Shown: positions 1-11,175 of the stretch, in pieces
How the letters are laid out: each line of letters opens with the position of its first letter
Position numbering within the stretch: the stretch's first letter is position 1
NCBI RefSeq assembly: GCF_030269925.1
Contig: NC_085126.1
Coordinates: forward strand, 5,210,501-5,274,500
Origin: Bombyx mori
Taxonomy: Eukaryota > Arthropoda > Insecta > Lepidoptera > Bombycidae
Length of the DNA stretch: 64,000 bases
Direction: 5' to 3'
The notes under the pieces: model-generated
Told to the model about the DNA's origin: nothing
What the model saw: the letters and a program-made list of their open reading frames with translations, nothing else
Databases searched by the model: none
Program-made: the position numbers and the translations under genes

Positions 1-285
1 TGCTCATGGCCCACTGATTTACCATCAACGATGTATGTTCCCGGACAGCAGTACTGTAAGACAATCCAGCAATACTCAGACATTGTGCGAACAACTTGCT
101 ATGAACTAGTTGAACATTTTTAATATTTTCAAGTGAACTTGAAACCCGATCTTTAATCCGGTTGACTTTGAAACACGTACAATATTATCTTTTAATTCCT
201 CTTACATTACTACTTTTTCATTTAATAAAAAAAAACATCCTGTATCTCAGATATGTTACTTATTATTATTAATATTATAATAATA

Positions 286-535
286 CTAGCTGTACCCGTC
301 CGCTTCGCTGGGCATTTAAAATTAATATTATTATTTCTCACCCCCACTAAGATTCTCATCATTAACGCCCCCACAACTGGTGTAGGGAATCCAACACTCA
401 TATAAATATTAGCCTATCCATTAAGTATATGTCATATCTATATGGATGCCAAGTTTTAAGTCAATCGGATGCATGGTTCGGTAGTTATAACGGAACATTC
501 GTAAAAACCACTGTAGATTTATATATTAGTATAGA
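286..535 (-). mobile_element. Non-autonomous Helitron
   Basis: The plus strand begins CTAGCTGTACCCGTCCGCTT and ends TATAGA before T. On the minus strand this gives A|TC...CTAG|T, the boundary expected of a Helitron, which inserts between A and T without target duplication. The GC-rich terminal segment next to CTAG resembles those of other copies here. No Rep/helicase coding is present. Confidence 0.6.
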
Positions 536-624
536 TTATTATTAATTAATAAAATATTACGACTTGGCCGCCATGAAGCGATTTAGTTTTTGTAGTTACT
601 TTGTAGTGAAAGTTCTTGTAGTCT

Positions 625-866
625 AATGGCGGTAGGACCTCTTGTGATTCCGCGCGGGTAGGTACCACCACCTTGCCTATTTCTGCCGTGAAGCAGTAAT
701 GCGTTTCGGTTTGAAGGGTGGGGCAGCCGTTGTAATTATACTTGAGACCTTAGAACTTATATCTCAAGGTGGGTGGCGCATTTACGTTGTAGATGTCTAT
801 GAGTTCCAGTAACCACTTCACACCAGGTGGGCTGTAAGCTCGCCACCCATCTAAGCAATAAAAATT
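625..866 (+). mobile_element. Bm1-type SINE, 5'-truncated
   Basis: It opens with GGTAGGACCTCTTGTGA and ends CTAAGCAATAAAA. The recurring body (CCGTGAAGCAGTAATGCG, a degenerate box-B-like GGTTTGAAGG, and a terminal CCACCCATCTAAGCAATAA) occurs about twenty times in the window and matches the abundant silkworm SINE as I remember it. This copy lacks the tRNA-like head. Confidence 0.85.
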
Positions 867-1305
867 ACAAAAAGCTGTCCGTAGCAGAAAAAGTCTAGAA
901 GAGAAGTCAAATGAGTAAAATACATTGCGCGTCTTACCTACTAGGCCGCGTTTCGCTCACCCATGAACGCGTCGCACAAACTTCTGCATAAGTAAATACG
1001 GGTGCGTGACATTTTCTCGTAATATAATTCATTCCTCAGAGCACTTCACGATTAGATAAGACACCGTGAGAACGCGGCTTTCACCCACGTCAAGTGAAAC
1101 AGGTGCCATGTTTTTTTACAGTCTTCTCAATGAGAACAATCGGCTGTCATGTCATTACGCCCTATGCGGCGACCACAATTTGCTTTCCGGAAGATTTTTA
1201 GGGACAGTCTAAGAATAACGCGGAAGTCCGAGATTAACGTATTTAATCGATACACCCGACAGTCTAAATTGTTCACAATTAATATGTATTCTGTGATAAA
1301 CGATA
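867..1305. other. Unassigned sequence
   Basis: No open frame of convincing composition and no family that recurs in the window was found, apart from the beginning of the split repeat at its right edge. Confidence 0.4.
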
Positions 1306-1830
1306 AAGGGAAGATCTTACATAGAACGGGTGTAATTGCTTTTTTTTATATGCTGAAACGAATTACCTACTACGTACGTGGCTGTCATCGTAGCGTGTCT
1401 GGAAATGACCGGCAAAACTAAACATCGATTGGCTCATTGTTGTCTTGACTCGCGGTAATAATAAATCAGATCATTTTGCTACTTAGGTTTTTATTTATTT
1501 ATAGCTTAGATAGGTGGAAGAGCTCACGACCCACCTAGTGTTAAGTGGTTATCGGAGCCCATAGACTTTTACTAGATAAATGCCACCACCCACCTCGAGA
1601 TATGAGTTGTAAGGTCTCCGTTTTAACAGTACAACGGCTGCCCCAGCCTTCAAGCCGAAAGGCAGTACTGCTTTACGACAGAAATAGGCAAGGTGGTAGT
1701 ACGTACCCGTGCGGACTCACAAGAGATCCTACCACCAGTAAAACTTGCTTGCTTGGTAGACGGATGGTCCGGTGTTAATATTTGGAACTTGTATGTATTA
1801 TTCAAGTTTATCTTGAAAATGTCGGTAACG
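1306..1830 (+). repeat. Unclassified repeat split by an insertion
   Basis: The flanks at 1306-1345 (AAAGGGAAGATCTT, then GGGTG-AATTGCT) and 1746-1830 (GGTAGACGGATGGTCCG, then CTTATCTTGAAAATGTCG-like sequence) align with one continuous stretch at 38355-38500. The 400 bases between them, which contain a SINE, are absent from the second copy. I do not recognise the family and see no open frame. Confidence 0.5.
1488..1741 (-). mobile_element. Bm1-type SINE, reverse
   Basis: The T-rich start at 1488 is the A tail read on the opposite strand. The body is more diverged than most copies (for example AAAGGCAGTACTGCTTTACG). It ends at the usual CCTACCACCAGTA junction and lies inside the split repeat at 1306-1830. 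Confidence 0.8.
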
Positions 1831-1860
1831 ACAGTCAAATATATTGTGTTCTATGAACAT

Positions 1861-1922
1861 TTTATAATTTAGAAAACCGATATATATTTTTTCAAATACA
1901 TATCGGTTTTCTAAATTATAAA
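1861..1922. repeat. Perfect 23-bp inverted repeat (hairpin)
   Basis: The arms 1861-1883 and 1900-1922 are exact reverse complements and are separated by a 16-base loop. The left arm begins TTTATAATTTAGAAAACCGA. It could be a small foldback element or a structured transcript; the sequence alone does not decide. Confidence 0.85.
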
Positions 1923-2156
1923 TTTTTTGATATTTATGCTGTTATACTAAAATACAATCTACTTAAACCGTTTACAAAATTAGACTCGATAATCAGAACC
2001 CTATATTATTATTATTATCATTTTTCATTATTATTTAAAATCTTATTAATTACATAATATTTTTTAAAAAAGATATAAAAAATACAATTTTTAAAAAACA
2101 CTATATAAAAATAGATTGCCGCTGATGGCGGTGTCTACGACACAAGCCACCAGTGG

Positions 2157-2762
2157 TTAGGACTCCAGAGTGAGAAACCTCCTCACAATGCGTGCAGTAT
2201 CAAGGATAACTGCTTTCTGTATTAGGCCCTTAACCCAGCTAGATAACGAAAGTTTCTTAAGATGTTGATCGAAACTTTTCGCTATCAAGCCGTGTACCGA
2301 TACAACTATTGGAACAATGATGGTTGAATCAACATGCCACATGGCGGTAGTCTCGTGGGCCAGGTCTAAATATTTTATTAATTTGTCCTTTTCTGCCTTC
2401 ACGAGGTTCTCGTCATGAGGAATGGTGACATCAACCAACACTGCTCGACGCGCAGATCGATCTATTATCACAATATCAGGTTTATTGGCAACAATATACC
2501 TATCCGTGATAATAGATCGGTCCCAGTAGAGCGTAACATGACCATTATTAAGAACTGGTTGAGGTTGGTATTGGTAATAAGGTACAGCAGAATCAAGAAA
2601 ACCATATTTCAGAGCAAGTTGTTGATGGATAATCCTAGCCACTTGGTTATGTCTATGCAAGTACTCGCCGTTAGCAAACCGAGAACAGCCAGAAACAATA
2701 TGTCTAATAGACTCTCCCGGACGGTGGCATGCCCGACAAATGTCGACCGTCCCATCCTTTAG
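2157..2762 (-). pseudogene. R2/R4-like LINE fragment: zinc knuckle and restriction-like endonuclease
   Basis: On the minus strand an open frame runs from about 2762 to the stop at 2157. It begins with DICRACHRPGESIRHIVSGC, a C-x2-C-x8-H-x4-C knuckle. After a spacer comes NKPDIVIIDRSARRAVLVDV with the PD...D acidic pair, followed by a Lys-rich EKDK segment. This order, at the C-terminus of the pol protein, is that of the restriction-like endonuclease of R2, R4 and Dong elements. The reverse transcriptase is missing, so the copy is 5'-truncated. TAA/TTA repeats lie immediately upstream (about 2763-2787) and again at 2003-2018; Dong-type elements are known to insert in TAA repeats. The assignment to Dong rather than another REL-type family is inference. 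Confidence 0.7.
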
Positions 2763-2784
2763 TATATATTATTATTATTATTAT

Positions 2785-3475
2785 TAGAGTGTAAAAAAAC
2801 AGAGCATCTCTGTGCCTTTAAATTATAATTATATTATTACATAAAATGGAACTTATGTAGCAAGTTTATTGATAAAAACTTCTTTTAGAAACCTACACTT
2901 TAATTTTATTTAATGCTCAAATTACGCTACTAAACTGAAAACATAAATTAGTTAACTTTCTCGCGCTTAGCCCACTTCATTATCAATTAGAAACAAAAGA
3001 TTATAATATGTCCTTAAAAATCTTTAAAGCGTGGTGCTAATACAATCGATTAGTTTAATTATTGGAGATATTATCGGTATACCATCGGTGCGTCGCATCC
3101 GATTTCCCTTTTCATTCTAATGCTTCCAGAAAATGGGTCAAACACATTCACAATAGTTTTATTTGAGTACTGTCTCATGTAAAAACATAATTTAGAAAAA
3201 GTTTAAGTTATTTTAAATAAAATTATTTCTCGTTTGATGTAAAAATAAGTTTCATGTAAAATAATTTAGAAAACGTCTATTAATTGTAGTTATTTTAAAT
3301 AAAATCATTTGTCAGGCTTTTATTTTTTACACGTTAAACAATGCCCAATTGACGTAAAACTCTATTTTAATAAGTACTAAAATAGAGTTACACTTTATCA
3401 TAAAAGTTAAAAATAATTTTAAAGTATTGTCTGCTTCTATTTAAATAGTCTAAATTTACTTTAAGAATGACTCAC
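2785..3475. other. Intron downstream of exon 2, no further feature
   Basis: This AT-rich sequence starts after the TAA repeat and runs to the donor of exon 2. It should belong to the next intron of the host gene. No exon or recognised repeat is visible. Confidence 0.5.
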
Positions 3476-4015
3476 CGTAATCATTTCTTCATAATCTACA
3501 CCATGAGGCTGGGTTTCATTTTTCAAAGCTTTCCACACCTTCAACCCGTCTTTCTTGATTAAACCTTCCTGCTTCTTCAGGACTAGCTTCAGCTGCCTCC
3601 CGAACGCCTCCAAGTCGATCTTATGTACACCATCTTCTTGACTCTCGGCAGAATGTTCTTTATCACTCAATGATTCACTATCACCAAATTCACTAGATTG
3701 AACTTTGAAGTCCACACTAACTGTACTATTAGGATCTCCCATGATATCTACATCTTCGATACGCTTCTTTGCTTCGACAAACATCTCGTCATTGAGCAAA
3801 GAGGGGGCCTTGTACCCACCTTTAGTGACTTTTTCGGTTTTTAAATGGGGGGTCTTTCCTGAATCGGCGCTGTTCGAGTTCGCTGGGTGAGAAGTGGGTA
3901 TATTCCTTCTGGCCAAGTGATGTGTGAGCTGAACCAGGTGGTACTCTGGTACTCTGCTGTGGTGCTCGACATGGAAGACGTTCCGAAGCTCATCTATTGT
4001 CATGTGCTCGTGGAT
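3476..4015 (-). CDS. Second coding exon: probable ADAMTS/ADAM-family metalloprotease propeptide
   Basis: The exon encodes exactly 180 codons. Upstream on the minus strand lies TATTATTATTTTCAG (acceptor AG at 4017-4016), and downstream ACG is followed by GTGAGT (donor GT at 3475-3474), both consensus, phase 0 at each end. The start of the exon reads IHEHMTIDELRNVFHVEHHS, followed by VPEYHLVQL. The middle is a Ser/Asp/Glu-rich, low-complexity linker. The end has EAFGRQLKLVLKKQEGL and a potential N-glycosylation site (NET). An aromatic-Gly 'AFG..L.L.L' block after an acidic N-terminal part is what M12B propeptides of ADAM and ADAMTS proteases look like; that domain keeps the zinc protease latent in the secretory pathway. 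No catalytic HExxH motif lies in the window, so the family call rests on the propeptide alone. Its composition stands out from the AT-rich flanks. Another secreted protein with a similar prodomain is possible. Confidence 0.65.
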
Positions 4016-4630
4016 CTGAAAATAATAATAATAATAATTTTATAAACAGTTTCTGAAGACAAAAGAGAATACTTAATGTTTTAAAAATACACATTTTGTT
4101 AGTGAAATCAAAATATATACAAATGCAGTACATATTTTTTTTAGGTTTTCATTTTCGATCAATAATAGTACTAGATTACGGATCAGGAACAAAAATAAGA
4201 CGCTCCAGTGGCCACGTTTGCAGACACGAAAACATCTTCATTTCTTAGAAAAAAGTTTAATAATGTTAACGACTTCAGTTTATTATAAACCTTAATACTT
4301 AAACATAAAGTTTAATTACCTTTGCAAAATATATGTATTTAGGTCCTTTCGTCAGAAAAAGAATATTATGGAATAAATTTAAAATGTCACTTGAACTTAA
4401 AAAGTCATCAGTACAAAAATATTTATTCTAAAATGATACTTAAAGCCTAATTTATAAGGTTAAAAATATTTGTTTAAAATTTCGTGCTTATTGTATTGTG
4501 GAACTAGATGTAGTTCTTGGTATTACATTTCAATGCTCAGAACACAGTAAGTATTGAAAGACATAGAGTTGCAGAATATACATATTTGTTGAAGTGAAAC
4601 TTCCTTATCGGCGTTGGAAAAAAATTTACC

Positions 4631-4670
4631 GTCACATTTTTCGGTTACGCGTCACATTTTTCCGTTACGC
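4631..4670. repeat. Short tandem repeat, 2 x 20 bp
   Basis: GTCACATTTTTCGGTTACGC is followed directly by the same 20 bases with one change (TCCG for TCGG). It sits just before the 60-bp tandem duplication. Confidence 0.8.
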
Positions 4671-4680
4671 GCCATCTGTT

Positions 4681-4800
4681 TTGTATTCATGTCTATGATA
4701 ATAAAATCCTTTTGTTTAAACTTTATCTAATTTAACTTTTTTGTATTCATGTCTATGATAATAAAATCCTTTTGTTTAAACTTTATCTAATTTAACTTTA
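4681..4800. repeat. Tandem duplication, 2 x 60 bp
   Basis: Positions 4681-4740 and 4741-4800 are identical except for the last base. The unit begins TTGTATTCATGTCTATGATA. Near-perfect identity indicates a recent duplication or an assembly artefact. Confidence 0.9.
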
Positions 4801-6551
4801 TTTAACCAATTTCTAGAAAGTTGCATGTAGATCATTTTTCGAAAAATAAGGCCATAAACAAGTTTCACTTCTTACGTGTGTACACTAGTACACGCACACA
4901 TTTTTTTAGGTTTGTTTTGTATGGTCGCAACTATTTTTGACCGATTCAAAAAAGTAGTAGATAATATTTTACATTGCCGCTATTACAACAAATAGGTGAT
5001 AAAAAATAAAATTGAATAAAGTAGAAAAAATATGAAAGGAAACACGAAACATGTTTTCCACGTATTCTTTATACAGAAGTAATTAAAACAATAATGTAGG
5101 TTTAATTACCTTTAAACAGATTCAGTTTGTTATAAAGCTGTCTTTTAGAAGTGATTTTTATATGAGCGGTTTCTTTTTACAAATATAATGTAATCTTATA
5201 TCAATGAATTTTTCTATAATCAGTTTAATTTAGGCTTATTTTATGGCTGTGTTCGTTTCCCCCAGAAAACAAATCCTTTTCAGCATATACGCTTAAAATA
5301 TTTACACATACATATAAAGTTTTTTTAATACTTTTTTGCATTGATTTGCCACCACCATTGAACAATTCTAGAATTTTTATAAGAGTTCTATATTTCTTCT
5401 CCTCTTTCTTTCACAACAATATAATATATCCATTATGCACTAGGGCTACTAGGAAATCTACAAACAAAAATAACATTATAAAATAACAAAACTACTCTAT
5501 GCATTCCCTGTCCAAGAATAGGTGATGTTTGTTACAATAGCTGGTGCCTTGTTGCAAACATTGGCCAAACAATTACAATATTCGTAAATTGTGTTTTATT
5601 TACAATATAATTGTGTTTATTATTTTATGAAAAACACTTAATAATATAAATTTACCAAAAAAAGATATTCCTTCCAAAACCTTGGTGTTACGGTGGTTTT
5701 TTACTCAGTTTTTGAACGCGCATTGCAGCGTTTTGACGTCTTAGTGTTGGCTATGATTGGACCATACTAATTTGAAATAAGACCACAAATTTATTTGTGG
5801 TCTTATATTTTTTCGGGCCGCTTTTGAAGCGCTAATCGCGAATCTAGTAGTATTATTGATCGAAGGTTTTCATAAAAAAAACTAATATGCGGCTTTGTTT
5901 AAATCACTTGAAATTTTAAATCGTAATACTTTTATTTAACGCATTAGGCAGGATTTCCGAAATAAAACCTTTATTAGAATAATCCTCAAGCATATTCTCA
6001 TATTTTATATTTTGAAAATTCTTTATAATGATTATTAATATTACATAAATAAAATACAATTTGTTGTAGTTATTGTACATTATTAGTGGCACACATCACA
6101 AAAATATCAGTCGAATAATCGAGAAATTTAATCCACCTACGTAATTAGTAGATAAAATAATTTCATGGTGTCAATACACATACATTAATTCTCTCATCAA
6201 ATACCGACTTATTCGGAGGGAAACTTTTCGTTGCAAACACCTTACTTAACTGAACTAACTACTTAATTTAGTACTACATTTATTTTAAATGATCTTTCTA
6301 CGAAATCGCTCAAAACTTATGTAAAACTACGGCAAAAAAAATCAAGTTTTTTTTAAACACACATCCGTATGGTTTGTTTGAATGTCAACATTGTGAAACA
6401 CGTAAACCTTGGATAAGGTCAATACTACGAGTTTATTCGATCCTTTCTCGATTTATTTGCGGCTCTTTAGGTCGGCCGTGTGTAATGTATCGTGTTATGC
6501 GAAATATTCATAATTGCTGCGTACGCGATACTACTAGTCACTTCTATCCGT

Positions 6552-6823
6552 CTTTTTTTATTTTTTTATTGCTTAGGTTTGTGGACGAGCTCACAGCCCA
6601 CCTGGTGTTAAGTGGTTACTGGAGCCCATAGACATCTACAACGTAAATGAGCCACACAGCTTGAGATATAAGTTCTAAGGTCTCAGTATAGTTACAACGG
6701 CTGCTCCACCCTTCAAACCGAAACGCATTACTGCTTCACGGCAGAAAATAGGCGGGGCGGTGGTACCTACCCGTGTGCGCTCACAAGAGGTCCTACCACC
6801 AGTAATTACGCAAATTATAATTT
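6552..6823 (-). mobile_element. Bm1-type SINE, reverse, extended 5' end
   Basis: It extends past the usual truncation point to include GTAATTACGCAAATTATAAT, part of the segment between the tRNA-like head and the body. Confidence 0.88.
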
Positions 6824-7202
6824 GGCGTCTTTGATTTTAATTACACGATGTCATTCCTTCACCATGGAAGTCAATCGTGAACCGTCTACTGTGGTCTACT
6901 GTCGTTGATTTTTTTTTATTACGCCAATTCTGTAGTTTGATAGGACTCTATCGTTATCAAGTAGGTTTGGTTTCAACCGTACAGTTGAAATAGAAGCCAA
7001 ATTGCACCGCAGAAAGGATGGGTACATATGCCAATCTTCCTTAGAAACATATGGAACAACCAATCAAAGTCAGCAGATAATGCCACTTTTTAAATTTTCA
7101 CAAATATATTTAGTTAATATTTAAATGACTATGTTCATAATTCATAGATTATTTTTCTCTGAATCGAAAATTAAATTATGACAGCAAATATTTTTTACGA
7201 TC

Positions 7203-7301
7203 GCATTACTGCTTCACGGCAGAAATAGGCAGGGTGGTGGTACCTACCTGTGCGGACTCACAAGAGGTCCTATCACCAGTAAACAACCTACCACCAGTAA
7301 T
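7203..7301 (-). mobile_element. Bm1-type SINE fragment, reverse
   Basis: Only the 5' third of the body is left (GCATTACTGCTTCACGGCAG to CCACCAGTAATAAC). The junction motif CCTAYCACCAGTAA occurs twice at 7268-7301, a small local duplication. Confidence 0.75.
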
Positions 7302-7847
7302 AACAGCTAAATATAAAAGTCTGTATTAAATAAGACATTGCATAATCAGTCTCTTTACAATGAGAGCCTCTAAGCCACAGTCCAAAGATAATTGCAAAAC
7401 AATAACAGCACGCAGAGACCTCACATTTCTTAATCCAAAGATATTTAATTACATACATTCGCATTGCGAACGAAAACTTAAACAATTTTTCCTTATATTG
7501 TTCTTGTCCGTTCACTAAGAACTTAAATCGGACATACAAAAATGCTCTTAATTCGCATTGAGCTAGCTCCGCAAATCCTTTGAGAGCACATCGACATTTC
7601 ATTTCTAAATCTTAATGTAAATATAAACTTTATTTCGTTACGGGTAAAGGTGAATTTTGTTAGTGGTTTGAGTGTAAGGGCACGGACACATGTTACGAAA
7701 TGGTATCGTTCGGTTGTATTGCTCTGAGTCACGAATGTACGACTGAAACTGAGACGCAAGGTCGTGGTTGTAGAAAGTTTTTATATTTGCGCTGAAAATA
7801 TGATAAAAGGTAGGCATAAAGAGTACCACCACCATAAACAAGGTAGG
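7302..7847. other. Unassigned intron sequence
   Basis: Overlapping minus-strand frames of 67-104 codons occur here, but none has recognisable motifs and they compete with one another, so I treat them as chance. No repeat family was recognised. Confidence 0.4.
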
Positions 7848-8029
7848 TTGGTAGGACCTCTTGAGACTCCGCGCGTTGCGGCAGCCGTTGTAACTATACC
7901 TGAGACCATAGAACTTATGTCTCGAGGTGGGTGGCGCATTTACGCATGTAGATGTCTATGTGCTCCAGTAACCACTTAACATCAGGTGGGCTGTGAGCTC
8001 GTCCACCCATCTAATCAATAAAAAAAAAA
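7848..8029 (+). mobile_element. Bm1-type SINE with internal deletion
   Basis: The 5' part (GGTAGGACCTCTTGAGACTC) jumps from CCGCGCG straight to TTGCGGCAGCCGTTGTAACT, losing roughly 75 bases that include the AAGCAGTAATGCG block. The 3' half and tail are normal. Confidence 0.82.
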
Positions 8030-8338
8030 CAAATATACAAAAACACTTTCCCGTTATCAAGCATATTAGTGAAACACTCCAATTTCTCTAAGCTTCTAAT
8101 TTCGAAAATTTATGCAGTAAAATTTGTTAATAACCCCTAACGTCTCAAGTTTAACAACGGTATTTACTTTATGTGGTCTCTGAACTTCAGTAGTCAATTT
8201 TGTTCTAGAATTAAACCGTGAAACATGTGTCATAATGAGTTCGAGTAGTTCACAGCACTGCTCAATTTTAGATACAATGGCTATCAGTGTTTGGACCTTC
8301 GAGCATACTGCGCACCGAATCATGATTATTAACCTAGC

Positions 8339-8480
8339 TCGTGAGCTTCAGTAATACGAGGGGCACACCCAAGCTGGTGTTCACCACTGGAGGCTCTTTT
8401 AAAGCCGTATTTTAAATAGGACATTTCATACCGCTCATGACCATTGCAAAGTCCATACCAGAAGCCGATCTCCGAATAAA
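8339..8480 (-). mobile_element. Decayed LINE 3' fragment
   Basis: The minus strand is a diverged version of the 3' coding and UTR segment at 12310-12480. Shared blocks on the plus strand include GACATTTCATACCGCTC and CCATACCAGAAGCCGAT. It is too degenerate to translate. Confidence 0.5.
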
Positions 8481-9180
8481 GCTGTTATAATTAATCGGGG
8501 TAAAACTCGTTACCATAGTATAGAAATAAAAGACGACAGGTCATAGCCAAAATGCAATCCAATAGCGATGTATAATCCTTGCAGAAAACCCAACAAAAAG
8601 GTTTGAGATTGACATAAATTATGGGGAAAATCACGTGATCATTGACCTTGTTGAGTGTGCTCATATATAGAGCGTGTGTGATATTATGTAGGGTGATAAT
8701 TATTAACAAGACATGACAGTTTGCAACCTGTTTATTGTGTGATGACTCGACACAGACTAAACTAAGCTAAGCCACACCAGAAATAGAACAAACATTGTGC
8801 TGGAAGAAAAATAACTTCACCAAATCGACCGTATCTGATTTATTTCGATTATTTATTCATTATTTCAAAAGTGTTGATATTTAAACCTAATTTAGTTCGG
8901 AACAATAGCCTTTAGAAAGTTCGACTAAAGTTATTAATGGTTACAAACGTTGCTTATACTGAAGTAATTGTAGCGTCAATGGCATTGATAATAAGGTATT
9001 GCATTTGGTAACTTTCTAAATTAATAATACTTGTAATTAGTAGGAAAATATTCAAATAACGTCTAAATATATATTTTAAATAAACACTGTATGAAATTTT
9101 CTACCTATTCCTTCTGTAGTTACTTGTATTGTATATAACGTATGTCCAAGATAGTGTATCTTTAGATCACACGATGATCT
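8481..9180. other. Unassigned intron sequence
   Basis: AT-rich, with no convincing frame and no recognised repeat. Confidence 0.4.
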
Positions 9181-9369
9181 TACTGGTGGTAGGGCCTCTT
9201 GTGAGTCCGCACGAGTAGGTATCACCGCTCCGCCTATATCTGCCTTGAAGCAGTAATGCGTTTCGGTTTGAAGAGTGGGACAGCCGTTGTAACTATACTG
9301 AGACCTTAGAACTTATATCTCAAGGTGGGTGGCGCATTTACGTTGTGAACGTCTATAGGCTCCAGTAAT
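9181..9369 (+). mobile_element. Bm1-type SINE, 3'-truncated
   Basis: The copy begins at ACTGGTGGTAGGGCCTCTTG and stops within GGCTCCAGTAAT, without the tail. Loss of the 3' end implies a later deletion rather than an incomplete insertion. Confidence 0.82.
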
Positions 9370-9817
9370 ATCGTATAAAATTAAAACCATAATACTTCTG
9401 TGGAAAATTTAAAACGTGCAAACGATTAGAAAAGCTTAAGAACACATTTTAATGAATCTTCTATGATTTGATGTTGTTGTATCTGAGGCCTTGACGTGCA
9501 TCAGTGATTTGATTAAAGCAAAAAATGGCATTAATCCACGGAGAGTAGTGACACAGTTACAATGGTTCGCTGACCGTAAATGTTTAATGTAATTATAAAA
9601 AATGTTTTAATCAGCATACGATTTTCATTTTTGTTTTTTTTTTGTGTTAAAAATGAAACCTTTCATGGCGTTGACTGGATTTCTTCTAAATACAAAAAAG
9701 GCTTTCGTATATACATAATAATATGTACATAATAGATGAAACGCACGCACAATAAAAAATTCAGTTCAAAGAAATCTTGCAACAAGTACCATGCATTTTT
9801 AATGGTTTGTTTGACTA

Positions 9818-10067
9818 CTTTTTTTTTTATTGCTTAGATGAGTGGTCGAGCTCACGACACACCTGATGTTATGTGGTAACCGGAGCCCATAGACATTTAA
9901 AACGTAAATTCCGTCACCCACCGCGAGACATGAGTTGTAAGGTCTCAGTTTAACAGTACAACGGCTGTCCCACCCTTCAAACCGAAACGCATTACTGCTT
10001 CACGCCAGAAATAGGTAGGGTGGTGGTACCTACGCGTGCGGACTTATAAGTAGTCCTACCACCACCA
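9818..10067 (-). mobile_element. Bm1-type SINE, reverse
   Basis: The tail is a run of T's at 9820-9828 and the body reaches CCTACCACCACC. It differs moderately from the common sequence (GACACACCTGATGTTATGTG). Confidence 0.85.
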
Positions 10068-10195
10068 ATATAATATAAATATGTTACCAAAAGCAGTTAT
10101 TTCACAAGTGAATCTAATCCGCGCTCAGGACACAGACTTCGATTCTTTAGTTCACATTAGTTCACTTAATATTCGATACAAAAAACTGCAATCGA

Positions 10196-10392
10196 AATAT
10201 TATAAAGAGGAAAGATTTGTTTGTTTGTTTGTTTCGAATAGGCTCCGAAACTACTGGACCGATTTGAAAAATTATTTTTCCATTAGAAGCCGACATTGTC
10301 CCTGATGAACATAGGCTACTTTTTTTTATTTTATTTTTTTGGTTTCATGTGTGTTTTAATGTTTCCGAAGCGAAGCGAGGGCGGGTCGCTAG
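10196..10392 (+). mobile_element. Non-autonomous Helitron
   Basis: It has the 5' block TTATAAAGAGGAAAGATTTG, the common CCGAAACTACTGGACCGATT segment, and ends in GAAGCGAGGGCGGGTCGCTAG before T. The 5' boundary is uncertain. It is related to the copy at 57975-58241. Confidence 0.65.
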
Positions 10393-10929
10393 TATAATAT
10401 ATGCGGATGAGAGATTGAATACGAAAACAAACGAGAATAGATGTACAACGAAATACCATTCACATAACTGCTTTCTATTGTTTATTGTATAATATGAAAT
10501 ACATTCGTCACTCTCAAGCCAGGTTAGCGCGGTGACCTTTCTAAAACAGAATACATAATTTATTCACTGTGATATAATATAAACCATAGATTATTTTTAG
10601 ATTGAATATGAATTAGATTAGATTACTTAATAGTTTCACTTAAAATTTGCCTTGCCGTGGAATTGGAGTGTAATGTTAGCGAGAAAATAATAAAAAAAAA
10701 CAGTTTCGCAGATATAATAGCAGTGTGATAGACGTAACCAGAATGTTTTTAATTAAGTTCTCATCTACGTGGCCATTCTCAGAATGCCTCAAAGATTTTG
10801 TAAACATATTGTTTAACGCACGTATTATTTACGTCAATTGTCTCCTTGTGCGTAAGGGACTGAAAGGAAAATATCTGTTATTAAAGTATTTGTTTCAACC
10901 GACTTAACCTAATAGGTGTATGGCTCTAA
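10393..10929. other. Unassigned intron sequence
   Basis: A 60-codon frame at 10725-10907 has no features that distinguish it from chance. Nothing else was recognised. Confidence 0.4.
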
Positions 10930-11175
10930 TCTATATATATAAAAATGAATTGCTGTTCGTTAGTCTCGCTAAAACTCAAGAACGGCTGGACCGATTTGGC
11001 TAAGTTTGGTCTTGAATTATTCGTGGAAGTCCAGGGAAGGTTAAAAGGTGAGAAAATATAAAAAAAAGCTCAGAATTATTTAAAAACAAACAATTTTGTT
11101 TTTCCTTTGATGTGTCCCCTTGATGTGTCTTTTATTTATCGATTGAGGCACTACGAAGTCTGCCGGGTCAGCTAG
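10930..11175 (+). mobile_element. Helitron family 1 copy
   Basis: It starts A|TCTATATATATAAAAATG, carries GCTGTTCGTTAGTCTCGCTA and GGACCGATTTGGCTAA, and ends GCCGGGTCAGCTAG|T. A small hairpin (GGCACT...AGTCTGCC) precedes the CTAG end, as expected of Helitrons. This family recurs at 15641, 21429, 46145, 49531, 57097 and 58923. Confidence 0.8.

Larger units (their letters stand above)
4016..6551. other. AT-rich intron, no gene seen
   Basis: Apart from the tandem repeats at 4631-4800 I see only a perfect 13-bp hairpin at 5777-5806 (ATAAGACCACAAA, four-base loop, reverse complement). Frames are short and interrupted. No transposon family recognised elsewhere in the window matches here. Confidence 0.6.
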
